Source: Chondrus crispus
Taxonomy: Eukaryota; Rhodophyta; Florideophyceae; Gigartinales; Gigartinaceae
Direction of reading: 5' to 3'
Length of the DNA: 64,000 nucleotides
NCBI RefSeq assembly: GCF_000350225.1
Contig: NW_005179048.1
Location: 137,681-201,680, forward strand
Positions 52,975-62,874 of this stretch are shown here, piece after piece (the first letter of the stretch is position 1; every line of letters starts with the position of its first letter). A model generated the notes under the pieces. The model made no database searches and was not told the origin of the DNA. It worked only from the letters and a program-made list of their open reading frames with translations. Position numbers and translations under genes: made by a program.

Positions 52975-53735
52975 TCACATGCTTTGGGCAGCTTTGCACT
53001 CGGAAAGCCCAACCATGCCCACGAACTTTTCAAACAGCACGCGACCAAGTGGTTTGGTCAGCATATCGGCTGGCATTTCTGTTGTCGGACAATGGTACAA
53101 TGTGACCAGTTTTCGCTGCACCGCATCTCGAACAAAATGATACGTAATATCAATGTGCTTGTTCCGACGATTTGTAGATTCGTTCTGAGCAAACGCAATC
53201 GTACCAGCGTTGTCACATCCAACGCGAATTGTTGGATCCGAATTCGCACCAAGTACATCGGCATGGAAGCGTCGAAGCCACGCAGCCTCTTTGCATGCTT
53301 CACTGAGTGCGATGTATTCTGCCTCACAAGTAGACTTTGCAACTACTGTTTGTTTCCGGGAAGCCCAACTGATAGGCCCATCACAAAGCTTGAACACGTA
53401 CCCACTCGTTGATTTCCGTGATTCAAGGCATCCACCCCAATCTGCGTCGCAATACCCATGAAGTTCCGTACCAAGATCATCTTTACCAAACACTATTCCA
53501 AGATGCTGGGACCCACGCAAGTATCTCAAAACACGTTTCACACCTGACCAGTGCGACTCGTGAGGGTCGGCACAGTGTTGAGATAACTTTCCAATGGCAT
53601 ACGCAATATCGGGGCGGGTCCCGACCATTAAGAACATTAGACATCCAATGGCCTGACGATATGGTTCAAAGCATGGGTTGTCATCAGTGCCAGTTTCGGC
53701 CACTTGCATTGTGACATGTCGAGACTGTTCCATCG
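52975..53735 (-). pseudogene. Copia A3: RNase H end of pol, cut by B2
   Basis: Near-identical to the last 250 codons of A2, including the RNase H residues and the TGA stop at 52977-52975. One Ser codon of Y-S-D-A-D-W reads Cys (Y-C-D-A-D-W). It ends at T-P-M-E-Q where the family B LTR starts, so B2 inserted into A3. Confidence 0.92.
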
Positions 53736-54506
53736 TGTTGGAAATCTTCGACCACATGCTAAGCTACAAGCCTGGACAGATATTACACGTGTACGTCGAC
53801 GAAACCTAAAATGCTTGCAAGAGCATTCTCAGGATGTTTGGTCGTCAACGTGGACACGTGTTATATTTGTACACGGTTGCACTTTCCTATCATTTCCGAG
53901 CATGTTTCAATTTTGCTGTTGACACGTGTAAGTTATGTACCTCGTGGCACTCTACAGTACATTCTGAACATGTTTCATTTTTCTCGATTTGACATGTGTG
54001 TGACACGTATGACATTTGTCCTACACGTGTGTGACACGTATGACGTATGTGCCACAGTGGTTATTAATCGTATTGTAAAATCTGTAATCTACAGTACAGT
54101 ACATTCAGATATTATTGACTCTCAAACGGTCCCAAATTATTAGCAAGAGAGAGTACAAGTAGGAAAGTCATTTGATTATCAACAGAGAGTGGAAATAGGA
54201 GAGTCACTTGATTATCAACCGAGAGTGCAAGAAGGAGAGTCATTTGATTATCAACCGAGAGTGGAAGTAGAAGAGTCACTTGATTATCAACCGAGAGTGC
54301 AACAGGGAGAGTCACTTGATTATCAACGAGTGCAAGAAGGAGAGTCACTTGACGAGCCCTAATGGCTCGTATTGTATGTAGTTCGAAGAGTATAAGTAGC
54401 GCCAATAGTTGGCGACCAAGAGTAAAATGGTATCATCTTCTTTTCCCGTCAACCACCAGCAACCTTCAACCATCCTTCTTCCCTCTGCCCCGCTGACCTT
54501 TCTATA
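53736..54506 (+). mobile_element. Family B LTR, 5' LTR of B2
   Basis: 771 bp, TGTTGGAAATC to CTTTCTATA, plus orientation. TATAAGTA at 54391-54398 is followed by GCCAATAGTTGGC. ACACGTGT-type sites cluster at 53785-54050. It is an inverted, slightly diverged counterpart of 49464-50234. Confidence 0.9.
54125..54360. repeat. 35-36-bp minisatellite in the B2 LTR
   Basis: Counterpart of the B1 array, about six units containing TTGATTATCAA and GAGAGTCA, differing slightly in unit number and sequence. Confidence 0.8.
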
Positions 54507-54520
54507 GGTTATGGGCCCAG
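54507..54520 (+). other. Primer-binding site of B2 (initiator tRNA-Met)
   Basis: GGTTATGGGCCCAG immediately follows the LTR end, as in Drosophila copia. Confidence 0.88.
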
Positions 54521-54758
54521 TTCAACGCTGATCGTCGTCTTCGTTTTGGTTCAAGTTCGAGTTTCGCCGTCGTTCAAGTATCAGTTTGTTCAGCTCGTCA
54601 AGCAGAAGAAGAAGGTATCAGTTTCAGTCTCCGCTTTCGAGTTTGGTTTTTCAGTTTTTTCAGTTTTCGCCGTCGTTTTCAGCACCGTTTCAGCCGATTT
54701 TTCAGTTTGGTGGTCCGTCAGTTCCCAGTTTTTGGAAATCAACTTTGTGGTCTTGCAG

Positions 54759-55000
54759 CTTTGTCGTGGCAGTCGTTGTGTGAGCTGTGGGTGAGCCTTC
54801 CGCTAGTCGGGAGGAAGAAAGTCCCTAGTGGCCAACGCACTGCCAAATCCTCAGTGGTCCGTCAGTTCTCAGTTTTTTGCTTTGTCGTGGCAGTCGTTGT
54901 GTGAGCTGTGGGTGAGCCTTCCGCTAGTCGGGAGGAAGAAAGTCCCTAGTGGCCAACGCACTGCCAAATCCTCAGTGGAAAATACCCTCGCTCTTGGTGA
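54759..55000 (+). repeat. Tandem duplication of a 121-bp leader unit in B2
   Basis: CTTTGTCGTGGCAGTCGTTG begins at 54759 and again at 54880. B1 has the unit once (about 49105-49225), so the duplication is specific to B2. Confidence 0.85.
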
Positions 55001-55223
55001 AAGGCTGGTGCCATTGGAAATCTGACTTGAGCGAGGGTCCGACCAAGAATCGTCGAGAGACGAATTACTGATCCTCGGAGAGGATCACAGTGTACTGGTC
55101 TAGTCGATCCGCACTCTGCCTTCGGGAGGTGCGTCGGCGGTGTGGGTAACGCTCTCGGTATTAGCCCTATAGGTACGACTTCGGTCCCCTGGGTGAAGAG
55201 AATATGTGCCTAAACACTGAACC

Positions 55224-55533
55224 TCTCACTATACGTGTATAAGGTCGCGTACCTTGATTAAGTTCGCACGGAAGAGGGTGACCCAAGGAGTGATTGTGAA
55301 CAAATCACACGAGTACGACGAAGGCAGTTTCATTCTTGTGTTGTGGGAGACCCTCTGAGGCAGTACCGTATCAAGTTTGGACAAGCCGATTTAGGTTGCA
55401 GGGACCGTTCGCGGTAGTAACCAAAAGTCCTGGTTCGTCTACAGGCAAAGTTGTTGTGCTTACTCGTGGCACGTTTGATTTAGTTCACAGTCGAAAGACC
55501 CGCACTGGCCGACATATAGGGGTAGCGCCCTAA
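55224..55533 (+). pseudogene. B2 leader ORF, one frameshift
   Basis: Counterpart of the B1 leader frame at 48569-48875. TGG is intact at the place of the B1 stop, but one inserted base near 55353-55356 creates TGA 55356-55358. After it the frame continues to TAA 55531-55533. Because the two copies carry different single lesions, the ancestral B element probably had this frame intact. Confidence 0.45.
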
Positions 55534-55715
55534 GGCATTTTTAAGAAGAATACGCTTGTTCCACTCCGCCGGGAACAAGCACCAAGAACGTTTCCGAGTA
55601 ATCGCTACAAACTTCCTATACGGGTGGGCTTGCCATTGTGTTGACTATCGGTTAACGGCTTGGGATCCCGGAACGGAAGACCTTGTATACTCGAAGGGTA
55701 CATCCATTCGGCGAA

Positions 55716-56260
55716 ATGGATGACCAAAGCTCTGGATCGGTCAGAATGGAGAAGCTGACCGCATCTAACTTTTACATCTGGAAGCAGAAAATCGAGCTAC
55801 TGCTTGCTCTCCGAGATGTCGATCAATACGTTTTTGATGATATCCCGGAGAATGCGACGTCAGATGACCGGAGAAAATGGATGCGTGGTGACGCAAAAGC
55901 AAAGGCAGTCATCGGACTCACGCTTTCTGATGACTACTTGCAACATGTGCGAGGGTGTAGCAGTGCGAAAGAGACATGGGAAGCAATTCTGAATGTGTTT
56001 GAGCGTCATACTTTGCTCAACAAACTTGCCGCCCGTCGCGACTTTTACACTGTTTCCATGCTCCCATCCGAGAAAGTGCTCGTGTTCATCAATCGTGTGA
56101 AGCAACTTGCTGCCAGATTGCAGTCAATGAGTGTTGAGATTGACGATAAAGAAATTGCAATGGCTGTGTTGAATGGCTTGCCTCCACGATTCGATAACTT
56201 GATTGTTGCTCTTGACGCACTTGGCAATGAAGATAAAGTGTTTGGACTCGAGTTTGTGAA
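55716..56260 (+). pseudogene. Copia B2: Gag, truncated by A2
   Basis: ATG 55716 opens family B Gag (M-D-D-Q-S-S-G-S-V-R), uninterrupted through L-D-A-L-G-N-E-D-K-V-F-G-L until the A2 LTR at 56261. The frame has no stop or shift, so B2 was young when A2 landed in it. Confidence 0.92.
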
Positions 56261-57523
56261 TAATGGTAGGTTCGGAGGGGCAAGGGAAAGAAGGAAGGCA
56301 GGTTGATGTGTGTGAGTGAAGGAGTTGGTGCCGAGGTTTACTTTGAAGCCGTTTTCCTGCAATACTTATACACTTCGAGTGCTACACTATCGCTCTACTC
56401 CGACTCCCAGTAAACCATACTCTACTATGCGCGACCAAGTGCGGTCCTCTTGTGGCCCGACCATACTGTTCGATTTCCACGTTACGAATCGATTCGTAAC
56501 TATTAGCTCACAACTATTTCTACACATTCCAAATGACTGTAAACCATGGCCCTATGCATGCAACTGTTTCACACCTTACTAATCTGCATCCAGTCATGCC
56601 AGACTTCATTGTTGTGCAACGAACAACTTGGCACTTGTCTATTTCCAACAACGCAAACGTCTTTCATATCACAATCGCCATACGTATCCTTGTTTCTCAC
56701 CTTACTAATATCGCCAAGCACTGTCAGATAATTATGGCAAGTTATAACAATGTGCATCCAGACTTTCTACACAACTCACATGAGAATACATGTAAATCAC
56801 ACGAGTACTGTCATGAACTTGCATCCAACGGCGCACCATGACGAGAGCACAGTGCAACGGCGCGTGCTCACGCAAGACTCGCATACAGCGTGACGCGTAC
56901 ACAGAATAATCGCACAACTGTATTCCTCTCGCGAGAAGTACTTGTTGTACTTTTGATTCACATGTACTGTACTCGGACACGCGCAGGATCGCAAACAGTC
57001 TGACACTGTAAAACTGTAAACCCTCATGTGCATACACCTGGATGCGTGTACATGTGTACGTACACGAATCCACCTGGCGACGTGTACATGTATACACGGC
57101 ATACATGTGTCCCGCCCGGGGGCCCCATGCAATTACTCATTACAACCATGGCAAACCACTTGAAACCCCCAAAACAACGTAATTCTGGCATATACAGGCC
57201 ATTTAAAGTACATCACAAGGCCAATGACGCACACGTGGACAACGCTCGACCAATAGATTTGCAGCATTAGACCTGAGGGCCAATAGAATTGCAGTATTTC
57301 CTGTGTAGTCTATAGTGCTACGGGCCAAGGTTCCACTTGGCAAAACTATGCAAATTTGCATGACCCTCCGAGAGGCCACTTTCGTCCCCGGAACCCCAAA
57401 ATCTGGGATTTTACACGTGTCATGTCGTGATATGGGTAAGAGCGCCCGGACCGTGCAGTCATGTACACGTGTCACTCGATTTTGACCTTTTCAGATAACA
57501 GCATGTGGTCGCACATTTCAATA
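56261..57523 (-). mobile_element. Family A LTR, 3' LTR of intact element A2
   Basis: 1263 bp, minus orientation (TATTGAAATG at the right, CCATTA at the left). It holds TATAAGTA about 100 bp from the 3' end, the 20-bp palindrome at 56481-56500, and ATGCAAATTTGCAT near 57350. By eye it differs from the 5' LTR at only a few positions (for example one near 56440 and one near 56935) over the part that is visible. Confidence 0.93.
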
Positions 57524-57532
57524 CCTCCCCTC
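57524..57532 (-). other. Polypurine tract of A2
   Basis: GAGGGGAGG on the minus strand, three bases after the pol stop codon and directly next to the 3' LTR. Confidence 0.85.
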
Positions 57533-57534
57533 GA

Positions 57535-60500
57535 TCACATGCTTTGGGCAGCTTTGCACTCGGAAAGCCCAACCATGCCCACGAACTTTTCAAACAGCAC
57601 GCGACCAAGTGGTTTGGTCAGCATATCGGCTGGCATTTCTGTTGTCGGACAATGGTACAATGTGACCAGTTTTCGCTGCACCGCATCTCGAACAAAATGA
57701 TACGTAATATCAATGTGCTTGTTCCGACGATTTGTAGATTCGTTCTGAGCAAACGCAATCGTACCAGCGTTGTCACATCCAACGCGAATTGTTGGATCCG
57801 AATTCGCACCAAGTACATCGGCATGGAAGCGTCGAAGCCACGCAGCCTCTTTGCATGCTTCACTGAGTGCGATGTATTCTGCCTCACAAGTAGACTTTGC
57901 AACTACTGTTTGTTTCCGGGAAGCCCAACTGATAGGCCCATCACAAAGCTTGAACACGTACCCACTCGTTGATTTCCGTGATTCAAGGCATCCACCCCAA
58001 TCTGCGTCGCTATACCCATGAAGTTCCGTACCAAGATCATCTTTACCAAACACTATTCCAAGATGCTGGGACCCACGCAAGTATCTCAAAACACGTTTCA
58101 CACCTGTCCAATGCGAATCGTGAGGGTCGGCACAGTGTTGAGATAACTTTCCAATGGCATACGCAATATCGGGGCGGGTCCCGACCATTAGGAACATTAG
58201 ACATCCAATGGCCTGACGATATGGTTCAAAGCATGGGTTGTCATCAGTGCCAGTTTCGGCCACTTGCATTGTGACATGTCGAGACTGTTCCATCGGAGTA
58301 ACGCAAGGATTGCATGCCGACATTTTGAACCGTTTCAGTACTGCTTGGGCATACTTCGACTGCGTGACGGTCAGGACGTGTTTAGAACGTATACGGTCGA
58401 TCTCTAGACCAATACAAGTCTTCGCTTCGCCAAGGTCTTTCATATCGAATCGTTTGTTGAGTTCATTTTTCATCCATAATATGGACTCCAAGTCACTTCC
58501 AGCTAGCAGCAGATCGTCCACGTACAACGCGATAATCATGATGACATTGCCTTGTTGTCGAATGTAAAGACATGGGTCGCTGCGTGTAGTGTTGAAACCA
58601 AGTTCGGTGATCAGAAACTCATCGATCTTACTATGCCATTGGCGATGGGCTTGCTTAAGACCATAGATTGCTTTCAAAAGTTTACACACCGAATCAGGTT
58701 TGACTTTGTCGATGCATCCTTCAGGTTGCTCCATGTAGATTTCTTCGTGAAGGTCACCGTTGAGGAAGGCAGTCACCACGTCCATCTGATGCAGCTCAAG
58801 GTCAAAGTGCGCAACCAGTGCCAGCAGCAGACGGATAGTTGTGAACTTGATGACAGGGGCGAAAGTTTCAGTGTAATCGATGCCTTCTACTTGTTGAAAG
58901 CCTCGTGCCACAAGACGTCCCTTTGCAGTTTCGACCAATTTTCCGGACTCGTCAGGAAGTTGCTTCACTCCGAAAACCCACCTGGACGTCAGGATGTTCG
59001 ATGCTTTAGATCTTGGAACAAGTGTCCATGTTTTGTTTTTGTGTTGTGAAGCAAGTTCTTTGTCGATGCCCTTCTGCCAGAAGCGAGCTTTTGGAGAATC
59101 CATAGCTTGCTTGTACGAGTTTGGGATTTCCGTTATCACATGGGCGTGGCTAAGGAGTCCAGCAGTCACCAAAGTTGCTGCCCACCACGCCCCAGGCGTT
59201 TTGCGAACGCGAGTGGACCGACGGAGATTAGTTGGCGGATCAATAGTTTCTTCCTCAACTACGGGTTGCTCAACTGTTTCGGTAGTTTCGTCCTCCCCTG
59301 CAGTTGGGGAGGAGTTGGAGGATTCATCAGAGTCTTGTTGTTCATCCGGCGATGATGCTTCTGATGCCACTGCATCATTTTCTGCAACTTCCTCATCGAT
59401 GTTCAAGTTGATTGTGTCATCATCAGTTGTAGCCTCCTCGTTTGTATCCATCGGTTCACCAGATTTGCCTCCCGTGGACTCGTCAAAAGTAACATCTCTG
59501 GATACGATCACTTTGTGCAAATCACCATCCCACAACTTGTAAGCTTTCGTATTTTCAGCATACCCTAGAAACATTGCCTCCTTTGCACGGGCGTCAAGTT
59601 TCTGGATGTGGTGTTTTGGTAATGTATACCAACACTTTGAACCGAAAACACGCAAATGACCAACATTTGGCACAGATTTCATCCATAAGTGATAGGGGGT
59701 CATCTTGGGGGGAATGGCACGTGACGTGACTCGATTTCGAACGTACACTGCATTGGCAAGTGCTTCTGCCCAGAACCCCTTTGTAACTTTCTTGTGCGCT
59801 AGCATGGAGCGCACCAAGTTTACCAAAGTTCTGTTCAGTCGTTCGGCGACGCCATTTTGCTCCGGTGTGTACGCGGTCGTCATTTGATGCTGAGTACCAT
59901 TTGCAATCAGAAAAGACTTAAACTCCGTGGACAGATACTCACCACCTCGATCGGTGCGAAGCACTTTGATCTTGCGACCAGTGTGAGTCTGAGCAAGTTG
60001 TGCAAACATTTTGTATCTTTCAAATGCTTCTGATTTATGGTGCATAGGGTACACTACTGACCAGTTTGAGTGATCATCTATGAAGGTAATGAAGTACTTG
60101 GCACCACCAATGGACTGCACCTCTAAGGGGCCACAAACATCAGAGTGAACTAAGTCTAGACAGAAGTATGCCCGCCTCGAGGACCGCTCTTTTGGGATCA
60201 CAGATCGAGTGGCTTTGCCGTAGACGCACGCAGAACATTTTTCAGAGATGCAATCATTGTCAGTATTGTTGATTTTGTTAGCCTCATTACCAAGTAGTTT
60301 GACTCCACTTACCACATTGTCACGAATCATCGAAGCAATACCTTCAGAATGCACATGTGCAAAGCGCTCATGCCACGTTTGCAGGGTGGCAGCATGTGCA
60401 GATCCGATGTCACTGACGATGTCGAGAACGTAAAGTTCTCCAACCAATGTCGCAGTCGCCACTACAGTTGAGCCTCGCCTGACCATGCATTTTCCATTTT

Positions 60501-61653
60501 CGAACTCAACTTTTAGTCCGAGTTCAGTCATTCGACTGACAGAGACCAGAGAGAACGCGAAGTCCGGAACGTGCAATACATCCGTCAACTTGCACGGTTC
60601 GATGCGGCCATTCACATTTAACTTCAAGTGAACGTCACCACGGCCGGCAACCTTTGCACTAGCCTTGGTTCCCATCTGAACAGAGGCGGATTCAAGTGGC
60701 TCATACGTTGCAAACAGAGATCGGTCATATGTAATATGAGCTGTACAAGCTGAATCTACGAGCCACGAAGGCAACATCTCCATATCGTTCGTGTGCGAAG
60801 CTTTCGACATCAGACATGTGAAGTCGACTCTGTTTACAACCATGTCGGGATCAGGTTTCTGTGTGACAAATGCAGATTGTTTCCGCTGAGACATACGCGG
60901 TTTATATCCGCTAGGAGGAGCCGGGCGACGCCCATTCAAATCTTTTCCCCAGCAGCGGGTTGCCGTATGGCCTGTATGACCGCAGTTCGTGCATTTGTAA
61001 TCGTTTATGTCCCGATTGTTCGGGGCACGATTAACCAGAGCCGATGTCTGTGAGGAGCTAGACTTCATGTTTGCTCGTTGCTCTTCCTGCAGCAGACGAC
61101 TTTTCACAAAGTCCAAACTGAATATCTTTTCCTCATTACCGAGAGCATCAAGTGCAACGATGAGAGCCTCGAAACGGGCAGGCAGACCGTTGGGCACTGC
61201 CATGGCCATCTCCTTGTCATCGATGTTTACGCTCATTGACTTGAGGATGGCTGCCAGCTGCTTAACACGATTGATGTATGCAAGCACCTTTTCACCGGAA
61301 AGCATCTTCACAGTGTAGAACTCACGACGTGCAGCTAGTTTGTTCAGCAAAGTGTGCCTCTCAAACACGTTGACAATAGCTTCCCACATCTCATGAGCAG
61401 TATCAACATCACGTACATGCTCAAGATGCTCATCTGATAGGGAGAGACCAATCAGTGCTTTAGCTTTACTGTCACCTCTGATCCACTTCTTACGCTCTTC
61501 CGCGCGTTCCTCACTTGGAACTCTTCCCTCAACGATGTATTGGTCAACATCACGTAGAGCAAGCAGAAGTTGTATTTTCTGCTTCCACACGTAGAAGTTG
61601 GAGTCCGTCAGTTTGTCGATTCTGATGGATCCTCCTCCTCCTTGATCTTCCAT
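57535..61653 (-). CDS. Complete copia (Ty1/copia) Gag-Pol polyprotein, element A2
   Basis: One frame of 1372 codons from ATG 61653 (M-E-D-Q-G-G-G-G-S); the frame opens a few codons earlier but without ATG. Gag (about 1-215) is followed by a CCHC zinc knuckle (221-234), aspartic protease (D-S-A at 300-302), integrase with H-H-C-C region and D505, D568, E604 (35 residues between the last two), an acidic Ser/Glu linker, RT with Y-V-D-D at 1044-1047, and RNase H with D1216, E1257, D1294 and D1343. Gag and Pol are in one frame without a frameshift signal, as usual for copia, so Gag excess must come from splicing or processing. All catalytic residues are present. Together with near-identical LTRs this suggests a recent and possibly still mobile element. 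Confidence 0.96.
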   Translation of the reverse strand: MEDQGGGGSIRIDKLTDSNFYVWKQKIQLLLALRDVDQYIVEGRVPSEERAEERKKWIRGDSKAKALIGLSLSDEHLEHVRDVDTAHEMWEAIVNVFERHTLLNKLAARREFYTVKMLSGEKVLAYINRVKQLAAILKSMSVNIDDKEMAMAVPNGLPARFEALIVALDALGNEEKIFSLDFVKSRLLQEEQRANMKSSSSQTSALVNRAPNNRDINDYKCTNCGHTGHTATRCWGKDLNGRRPAPPSGYKPRMSQRKQSAFVTQKPDPDMVVNRVDFTCLMSKASHTNDMEMLPSWLVDSACTAHITYDRSLFATYEPLESASVQMGTKASAKVAGRGDVHLKLNVNGRIEPCKLTDVLHVPDFAFSLVSVSRMTELGLKVEFENGKCMVRRGSTVVATATLVGELYVLDIVSDIGSAHAATLQTWHERFAHVHSEGIASMIRDNVVSGVKLLGNEANKINNTDNDCISEKCSACVYGKATRSVIPKERSSRRAYFCLDLVHSDVCGPLEVQSIGGAKYFITFIDDHSNWSVVYPMHHKSEAFERYKMFAQLAQTHTGRKIKVLRTDRGGEYLSTEFKSFLIANGTQHQMTTAYTPEQNGVAERLNRTLVNLVRSMLAHKKVTKGFWAEALANAVYVRNRVTSRAIPPKMTPYHLWMKSVPNVGHLRVFGSKCWYTLPKHHIQKLDARAKEAMFLGYAENTKAYKLWDGDLHKVIVSRDVTFDESTGGKSGEPMDTNEEATTDDDTINLNIDEEVAENDAVASEASSPDEQQDSDESSNSSPTAGEDETTETVEQPVVEEETIDPPTNLRRSTRVRKTPGAWWAATLVTAGLLSHAHVITEIPNSYKQAMDSPKARFWQKGIDKELASQHKNKTWTLVPRSKASNILTSRWVFGVKQLPDESGKLVETAKGRLVARGFQQVEGIDYTETFAPVIKFTTIRLLLALVAHFDLELHQMDVVTAFLNGDLHEEIYMEQPEGCIDKVKPDSVCKLLKAIYGLKQAHRQWHSKIDEFLITELGFNTTRSDPCLYIRQQGNVIMIIALYVDDLLLAGSDLESILWMKNELNKRFDMKDLGEAKTCIGLEIDRIRSKHVLTVTQSKYAQAVLKRFKMSACNPCVTPMEQSRHVTMQVAETGTDDNPCFEPYRQAIGCLMFLMVGTRPDIAYAIGKLSQHCADPHDSHWTGVKRVLRYLRGSQHLGIVFGKDDLGTELHGYSDADWGGCLESRKSTSGYVFKLCDGPISWASRKQTVVAKSTCEAEYIALSEACKEAAWLRRFHADVLGANSDPTIRVGCDNAGTIAFAQNESTNRRNKHIDITYHFVRDAVQRKLVTLYHCPTTEMPADMLTKPLGRVLFEKFVGMVGLSECKAAQSM

Positions 61654-61825
61654 TTTAGTGCAAATAAACTTCAAGTATTCGAAAATCCGTTCGGGGATCC
61701 CAAGCCGTTAACCGATAGTCAACACAATGGCAAGCCCACCCGTCTAAGAAGTTCGATATGATTACTATGAAGTTGCACTAGGAGAAATTTGCGAACAGAT
61801 ATGTGAATTTATTTGGATGAAATCC

Positions 61826-62337
61826 CTAACTATTCTGTTCACAAACTACCTTTAAGTGTGCGGCACCGTTCTCGTGGCACTTCAGGTGCCCGTGAGACTC
61901 AAAGACGCGATTGCAAGGGATACAACGCGGAGTCTCCTTAGCGTTGGCAACTTGAATGCGATGAGACCTAGACTGAATGTGGTCGTAAAAGGCCTTCGCA
62001 CTATTGCCACTAACGCCGCACACTTTACAATACCGCTTATACCGCGGGCACACCTTACGATTCCTCTTGCGCTCACGCTTAAACTCTTTATCCGCGAGAA
62101 CAGCCGCTTTCTGAGCAGAAAGTCGATGCGTAGTTCTCTTTATTGGTGCAGGAACAGAGCGCGGAATACGAGGAATCCTATATGGTGTGCAACTCGAGGA
62201 CGGACCCGGAAGCGCGAGCCGAGGTGAAGGTTGATCCTCAGGCTCAAGCACCTCAACGGATACGACCTCCGATGTCCGAACCGTTCGACCGGTGACCAGC
62301 TTCCCAGGCGCAGAGCGCACCGGTACTAATTCCAGAT
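61826..62337 (-). CDS. Accessory two-zinc-finger protein in the copia A2 leader (main exon)
   Basis: Between primer site and gag, in gag sense, lies an ORF not expected in copia. With the predicted intron (62338-62490) and the tiny first exon ATG-CAA-A (62497-62491) it encodes 172 residues. There is a Pro/Ser-rich N-terminal half, a basic stretch (K-R-E-R-K-R-N-R-K) and two fingers of identical spacing C-x2-C-x12-H-x5-H (C106, C109, H122, H128; C141, C144, H157, H163). This spacing is that of U1-like/matrin-type (zf-met) fingers, which bind RNA or structured nucleic acid. It stops at TAG 61828-61826, 172 bp before the gag ATG. A1 carries the same ORF with one nonsense codon. It could bind genomic RNA, regulate splicing or export, or be a captured host domain. 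The function is inferred only. Confidence 0.65.
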
Positions 62338-62490
62338 CTAACACAACCCCGTAAAAACAGGTATTCACAATAAGGAATATGAAGATAATCGTCAGTAACA
62401 GATTTTGGAATTATTGCTCTTAAGAACCACCAAAACGTGCAAAGACAATCACTTAGATGTGTAGGAAATGGAAAGAAACTCAAAACTTAC
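62338..62490 (-). other. Predicted intron in the family A leader (153 nt)
   Basis: On the minus strand: donor GTAAGT, branch candidate TACTGAC (62397-62391), acceptor GTGTTAG. Splicing joins ATG-CAA-A to AT-CTG in phase 1. In A1 the same signals bound 152 nt; the single-base length difference falls inside the intron, which favours it being noncoding. Confidence 0.55.
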
Positions 62491-62519
62491 TTTGCATGAG
62501 AGAACGAAGAAAAACCAAA

Positions 62520-62860
62520 TGCGAGATTGACGACGACGGCGGTAGCGGGAGCGGAAACGAAGACGAAGACCAAAGACAGAGACAGCAGCAAGAACCACAG
62601 CGAAAACGAAAGCCAAACCAAGAACGAAGACAACGAAGACAGCGGGGGCGATGACCAAAACCAATTCACACAAGAGAGCAAGAACGACAGCAGCAGCGAA
62701 AACCAAAACCAAGAACGACGGCAAGAACGAGAGCGACAACGACAGCGAGAAGACCAGCGGAAACAACGACGAGAAACGGCAGCGAAAACGACAGCGACAA
62801 CGACGGCAGAAACAACGGAACGAGAACGACAGACTCATGCAGTGAAACGACAGCGAGGGA
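62520..62860 (-). repeat. A2 low-complexity, A-poor leader
   Basis: The RNA-sense strand is a string of CGTTNT, TCGCTGTCGT and similar steps with almost no A, hence hardly any start codon and little internal pairing. Similar composition is found in families A (both copies) and B. Confidence 0.75.
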
Positions 62861-62874
62861 CTGGGCCCATAACC
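62861..62874 (-). other. Primer-binding site of A2 (initiator tRNA-Met)
   Basis: GGTTATGGGCCCAG on the minus strand, adjacent to the LTR with no spacer if the LTR ends in CCATTA. Confidence 0.9.
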
